Positions 5,904 to 8,394 of a stretch of DNA of 8,394 nucleotides are shown here, piece after piece. The notes under the pieces are model-generated. The model had not been told where the DNA came from. It was given only the letters and a program-made list of their open reading frames with translations, and did no database searches. Origin of the DNA: Lentisphaeraceae bacterium (lineage in GTDB: Bacteria; Verrucomicrobiota; Kiritimatiellia; RFP12; UBA1067). Numbering within the stretch: position 1 is the first letter of the stretch; each line of letters starts with the position of its first letter. The position numbers and the translations under genes were made by a program. Where the stretch lies: contig SFPL01000036.1 of the NCBI GenBank assembly GCA_004551905.1, forward strand, positions 1-8,394, written 5' to 3'.

Positions 5904-8100
5904 TGTCTTCGATGAACCGGCGGCGCGGCTCCACCTCGTCGCCCATCAGGAGCGAGAACATCTGGTCGGCCTTCACCGCGTCCTCGAACTTCACCCGCAG
6001 CATGCGGCGCTTCTCGGGGTTCATCGTGGTGTCGTAGAGCTCCGGCGCGTCCATCTCGCCGAGGCCCTTGAAGCGGTAGACCGAAAGCCCCTGGCGGCCG
6101 TGGGCGCGCACGTCGTCGAGCAGCTTCGCGAGCGGGCCGTCCGCGGCGGCGGAGCCGTTCCCGAACCAGTCGCCGGGACCGTAGCCGTAGCCGGCGAGTG
6201 CGCCGAACTCCTTGCGCAGCATCGACGCGCCGGAGCCGCGGGCGGACTCGTCGCCGAGCAGCGCGGCGGGGTCGAACCCGCGCTCGGAGACCATCTTCGA
6301 GGTCGCCTCGATCTCCGCGAGCAGCTTCATGAACTCCTTCGCGCGCTCCGGCTCCATCGGCGCACCGTCCTTCCCCTTCACCTCGTAGTCGTCGAGCCCG
6401 AGCGAGAGCAGCTTCTCGGTGAGCTGGTCGTCGGTGAGCACGTACTCGGACTTCTTCTTGCGCTCCACCTTGTAGAGCGGCGGCTGTGCGAGGTAGATGT
6501 AGCCCTTCTCGATGAGCTCGGGCATCCGGCGGTAGAAGAAGGTCAGGAGCAGGGTGCGGATGTGGGCGCCGTCCACGTCGGCATCGGTCATGATCACGAT
6601 CTTGTGGTAGCGCACCTTCGAGACGTCCCACTCCTCGCCGAAGCCGCAGCCGATGGCGGTGATGAGCGAGCGGATCTCCGCGTTCGCGAGCATCTTGTCG
6701 ATGCGCGCCTTCTCCACGTTGAGCACCTTGCCGCGGAGCGGCAGGATCGCCTGGGTGGCGCGGTCGCGGCCCTTGCAGGCGGAGCCGCCGGCGGAGTCGC
6801 CCTCCACCAGGTAGAGCTCGGTCTTCTCGGGGTCGCGCTCGGTGCAGTCGCGCAGCTTGCCGGGGAGCGAGAGGCCGTCCATCACGCCCTTCCTGCGCGT
6901 CGACTCGCGCGCGGCGCGGGCGGCCTCGCGGGCCTCGGCGGCAAGGCGGGTCTTGTCGATGATGACCTTGGCGGCGGCGGGGTTCTCCTCGAAGAACGTC
7001 ATCAGCTTGTCGTTCACGATGCCCGCCACGATCCCGTCCACCTCGCCGTTGCCGAGCTTCGTCTTCGTCTGGCCCTCGAACTGCGGCTGCGGAACCTTGA
7101 CCGACACGACCACAGTCAGCCCCTCGCGCATGTCGTCGCCGGTGAGCAGGTCGAACTCCTTCTCCTTGAGGAGCTTGTTGTCGAGCCCGTACTTCTTGAT
7201 AGTCGCCGTGAGCGCGCGGCGGAAGCCGGAGAGGTGAGTGCCGCCCTCGATGGTGTGGATGTTGTTGCAGTACGTCTGCTCGAGGGTGGAGTAGCTCTCG
7301 GTGTACTGCATCGACACCTCGGCCTGCACCATGCCGGTGACGCCCTGCCGCTCGCCCTCGAAGTGGATAACCGGCGAGATCGGCTTCTTGTTGGTGTTGA
7401 GGTACTCGACGAACTCGTCGATGCCGCCGTCGTAGTGGAAGGTCTCCTCGTGGTGCGCGTCGCCCTCGTCGTCGCGGAAGTGGATCGTCACCCCCCTGTT
7501 GAGGAACGCGAGCTCGCGGAGGCGCGCGCAGAGGATCTCCCACTTGAACGCGCGGCAGGTGAAGATCGAGTGGTCGGGGAAGAACGTCACCTTGGTGCCC
7601 GTCTCCTCGCCGCACTCGCCGACCGTCTCCAGCGGCTTCGTCACGTGACCGCGCGAGAACTCGATGTGGTGCACCTTGCCGCCGCGCTTGACCTCGACCT
7701 TCATCCAGTCGGAGAGCGCGTTGACGCAGCTCACGCCCACGCCGTGGAGGCCGCCGGATACCTTGTAGTTGGAGCCGTCGAACTTGCCGCCGGCGTGGAG
7801 GATGGTGAGCACCACCTCGATCGCGGGGCGCTTCTGGGTCGGGTGCATGTCGACCGGGATGCCGCGCCCGTTGTCCTGGACCGTGAGCGAACCATCGGGG
7901 TTGATGATGACGTCGATCATCGAGCAGTAGCCGGCGAGCGCCTCGTCGATCGAATTGTCGACCACCTCGTAGACGAGATGGTGGTAGCCGCGCTCCCCGG
8001 TGTCGCCGATGTACATCGCCGGGCGTTTCCGCACGGCCTCCATGCCCTCGAGAACCTGGATGTTCTCGGCGTTGTATCCGCTATTGTCCTGTTCGGCCAT
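5872..8100 (-). CDS. gyrB: DNA gyrase subunit B
   Basis: GyrB provides the ATPase and TOPRIM parts of DNA gyrase, which introduces negative supercoils. The 742-residue protein has the GHKL ATPase motifs Glu45/Asp48-Asn49, DNGRGIP (76-82) and GGLHGVG (116-122), the transducer QTKTK motif (344-348), the TOPRIM EGDSAGG (433-439) and DADVDG (506-511), and KGLGEM (678-683) before the conserved tail. An insert of roughly 100 residues, about 548-665, partly glycine-rich, separates PLYKV from the tail: longer than in B. subtilis-type GyrB (about 640 residues) and shorter than or different from the E. coli insert (804 residues). ParE is less likely given the gyrase-type motifs and C-terminal tail. It heads an apparent operon with rimO and queE. 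No recF or dnaN coding is seen in the 294 bp upstream. Confidence 0.97.
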   Translation of the reverse strand: MAEQDNSGYNAENIQVLEGMEAVRKRPAMYIGDTGERGYHHLVYEVVDNSIDEALAGYCSMIDVIINPDGSLTVQDNGRGIPVDMHPTQKRPAIEVVLTILHAGGKFDGSNYKVSGGLHGVGVSCVNALSDWMKVEVKRGGKVHHIEFSRGHVTKPLETVGECGEETGTKVTFFPDHSIFTCRAFKWEILCARLRELAFLNRGVTIHFRDDEGDAHHEETFHYDGGIDEFVEYLNTNKKPISPVIHFEGERQGVTGMVQAEVSMQYTESYSTLEQTYCNNIHTIEGGTHLSGFRRALTATIKKYGLDNKLLKEKEFDLLTGDDMREGLTVVVSVKVPQPQFEGQTKTKLGNGEVDGIVAGIVNDKLMTFFEENPAAAKVIIDKTRLAAEAREAARAARESTRRKGVMDGLSLPGKLRDCTERDPEKTELYLVEGDSAGGSACKGRDRATQAILPLRGKVLNVEKARIDKMLANAEIRSLITAIGCGFGEEWDVSKVRYHKIVIMTDADVDGAHIRTLLLTFFYRRMPELIEKGYIYLAQPPLYKVERKKKSEYVLTDDQLTEKLLSLGLDDYEVKGKDGAPMEPERAKEFMKLLAEIEATSKMVSERGFDPAALLGDESARGSGASMLRKEFGALAGYGYGPGDWFGNGSAAADGPLAKLLDDVRAHGRQGLSVYRFKGLGEMDAPELYDTTMNPEKRRMLRVKFEDAVKADQMFSLLMGDEVEPRRRFIEDNALNVRNLDF

Positions 8101-8134
8101 CTCTCGCTTTTAATTTGGTGTTTCCAATATGCGT

Positions 8135-8143
8135 ATTATACCA
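8135..8143 (-). promoter_or_regulatory. Extended -10 promoter of gyrB
   Basis: The minus strand reads TGGTATAAT with no recognisable -35 at 17 bp upstream. The expected start at the A at 8128 gives a 28-nt leader ending in GCGAGAG before the ATG. The dispersed repeat starts 31 bp behind the -10, so it occupies the upstream flank of this promoter. Confidence 0.65.
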
Positions 8144-8170
8144 TATTTTGTGGGCTCGCGGGGCGATTAG

Positions 8171-8237
8171 TTGCTCCGCAATGAAATGTCGTGAGCGGTC
8201 AAAACCGGTAGGGCGCGGACTCCGGCCGCGCCGCAAC
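8171..8237 (+). repeat. Dispersed 67-bp repeat, copy B
   Basis: This copy is identical to 1252-1319 except for one missing G, and lies in the same orientation. It is a solo unit: I find no inverted partner to its right. TAGTTGC (8168-8174) and GCAACTA (8233-8239) form 7-bp inverted ends around it, reaching slightly outside the shared sequence. Confidence 0.92.
8207..8232 (+). repeat. REP-like hairpin in copy B
   Basis: This is the same 26-nt GGTAG head, 7-bp stem and ACTCCGG loop as at 1289-1314. Confidence 0.8.
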
Positions 8238-8276
8238 TATCGTCTCGGGTTGCTGGGGACTTGTCTAATCGGATTT

Positions 8277-8394
8277 TGGTAGACTACCCTACTGTTCACC
8301 GGGCATAGTGCCTGGTAAGAACGGCCCGTCAAGGGAAGGCCTCCCAAGACGGGCCTGCGGCGGCGAGGCTCTTTGGGGACCAGAGACCTAACTC
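8277..8394 (+). other. Gene-free structured stretch, possible RNA or leader running off the window
   Basis: I find no coding sequence in the last 150 bp. Three hairpins follow each other: 8294-8322 (GTTC/GAAC around CCGGGC/GCCTGG with a G:U pair), 8323-8355 (GGCCCGTC/GACGGGCC enclosing AA, GGGA/TCCC, AA), and 8366-8389 (AGGCTCT pairing AGAGACCT with one bulged A). The wobble pair in the first favours plus-strand RNA. A weak extended -10-like sequence, TGGTAGACT (8277-8285), lies just before and is also part of the palindrome GGTAGACTACC. It could be a small RNA or the leader of a gene divergent from gyrB. I cannot match it to a known RNA family. Confidence 0.35.

Noticed and set aside
5668..8184. 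Very long plus-strand reading frame (838 codons) opposite gyrB and the start of rimO
   Set aside because: It is antisense to two firmly identified genes, its composition is the Leu/Val/Arg/Glu/His-rich pattern given by the complement of GC-biased codons, and it shows no family motif.
1252..8237. CRISPR array or composite transposon defined by the two 67-bp repeats
   Set aside because: There are only two copies in direct orientation, 6.9 kb apart with housekeeping genes between, no spacer pattern and no transposase, so they are dispersed REP-type repeats.
8277..8394. RNase P RNA, SRP RNA or 6S RNA at the right end
   Set aside because: A GCGGCGGC stretch recalls the 6S 3' end and AAAATCCGATTA on the minus strand vaguely recalls the RNase P 3' region, but the other conserved motifs and the expected folds are missing.

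Overview
The window is high-GC bacterial chromosome. All recognisable genes lie on the minus strand: three housekeeping genes in a tight series (gyrB, rimO, queE), then mutS behind its own promoter, and at the left edge a DNA adenine methyltransferase of the M.EcoRI family that runs off the window. No gene fixes the taxon. An intermediate-length insert in GyrB, the GC-rich codon bias and GGTAGGG-type palindromic repeats would fit the PVC group (for example Kiritimatiellota or Lentisphaerota), but this is a weak inference.

Layout, right to left in the direction of transcription. 8240-8394 has no gene but holds a chain of hairpins best read on the plus strand. 8171-8237 is one copy of a 67-bp repeat. 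gyrB (5872-8100) follows an extended -10 promoter. rimO overlaps the gyrB end by 32 bp, and queE overlaps rimO by ATGA, so the three look like one operon. mutS (1542-3983) starts 31 bp after queE with its own extended -10 promoter so close to the ATG that its mRNA would be nearly leaderless. The operon mixes topoisomerase, ribosomal S12 methylthiolation and 7-deazaguanine (queuosine) synthesis; mutS adds mismatch repair.

The 745 bp between mutS and the methyltransferase are the most interesting part. They hold a coding-like fragment (1394-1522), an inverted pair of REP-like units (1252-1414) whose left half is nearly identical to the repeat upstream of gyrB, and then a candidate small RNA unit on the minus strand: terminator, extended -10 promoter, 5' hairpin, a long multi-part hairpin, and a second terminator at 895-923. 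The candidate RNA is about 280 nt and matches no RNA class I recognise. Several of its stems contain G:U pairs that form only in the minus-strand transcript, which supports its orientation. It may be a free-standing RNA or a regulatory leader of the methyltransferase gene 100 bp downstream.

The methyltransferase gene is compositionally split: about 60% GC in its first 145 codons and about 40% GC from there to the window edge.
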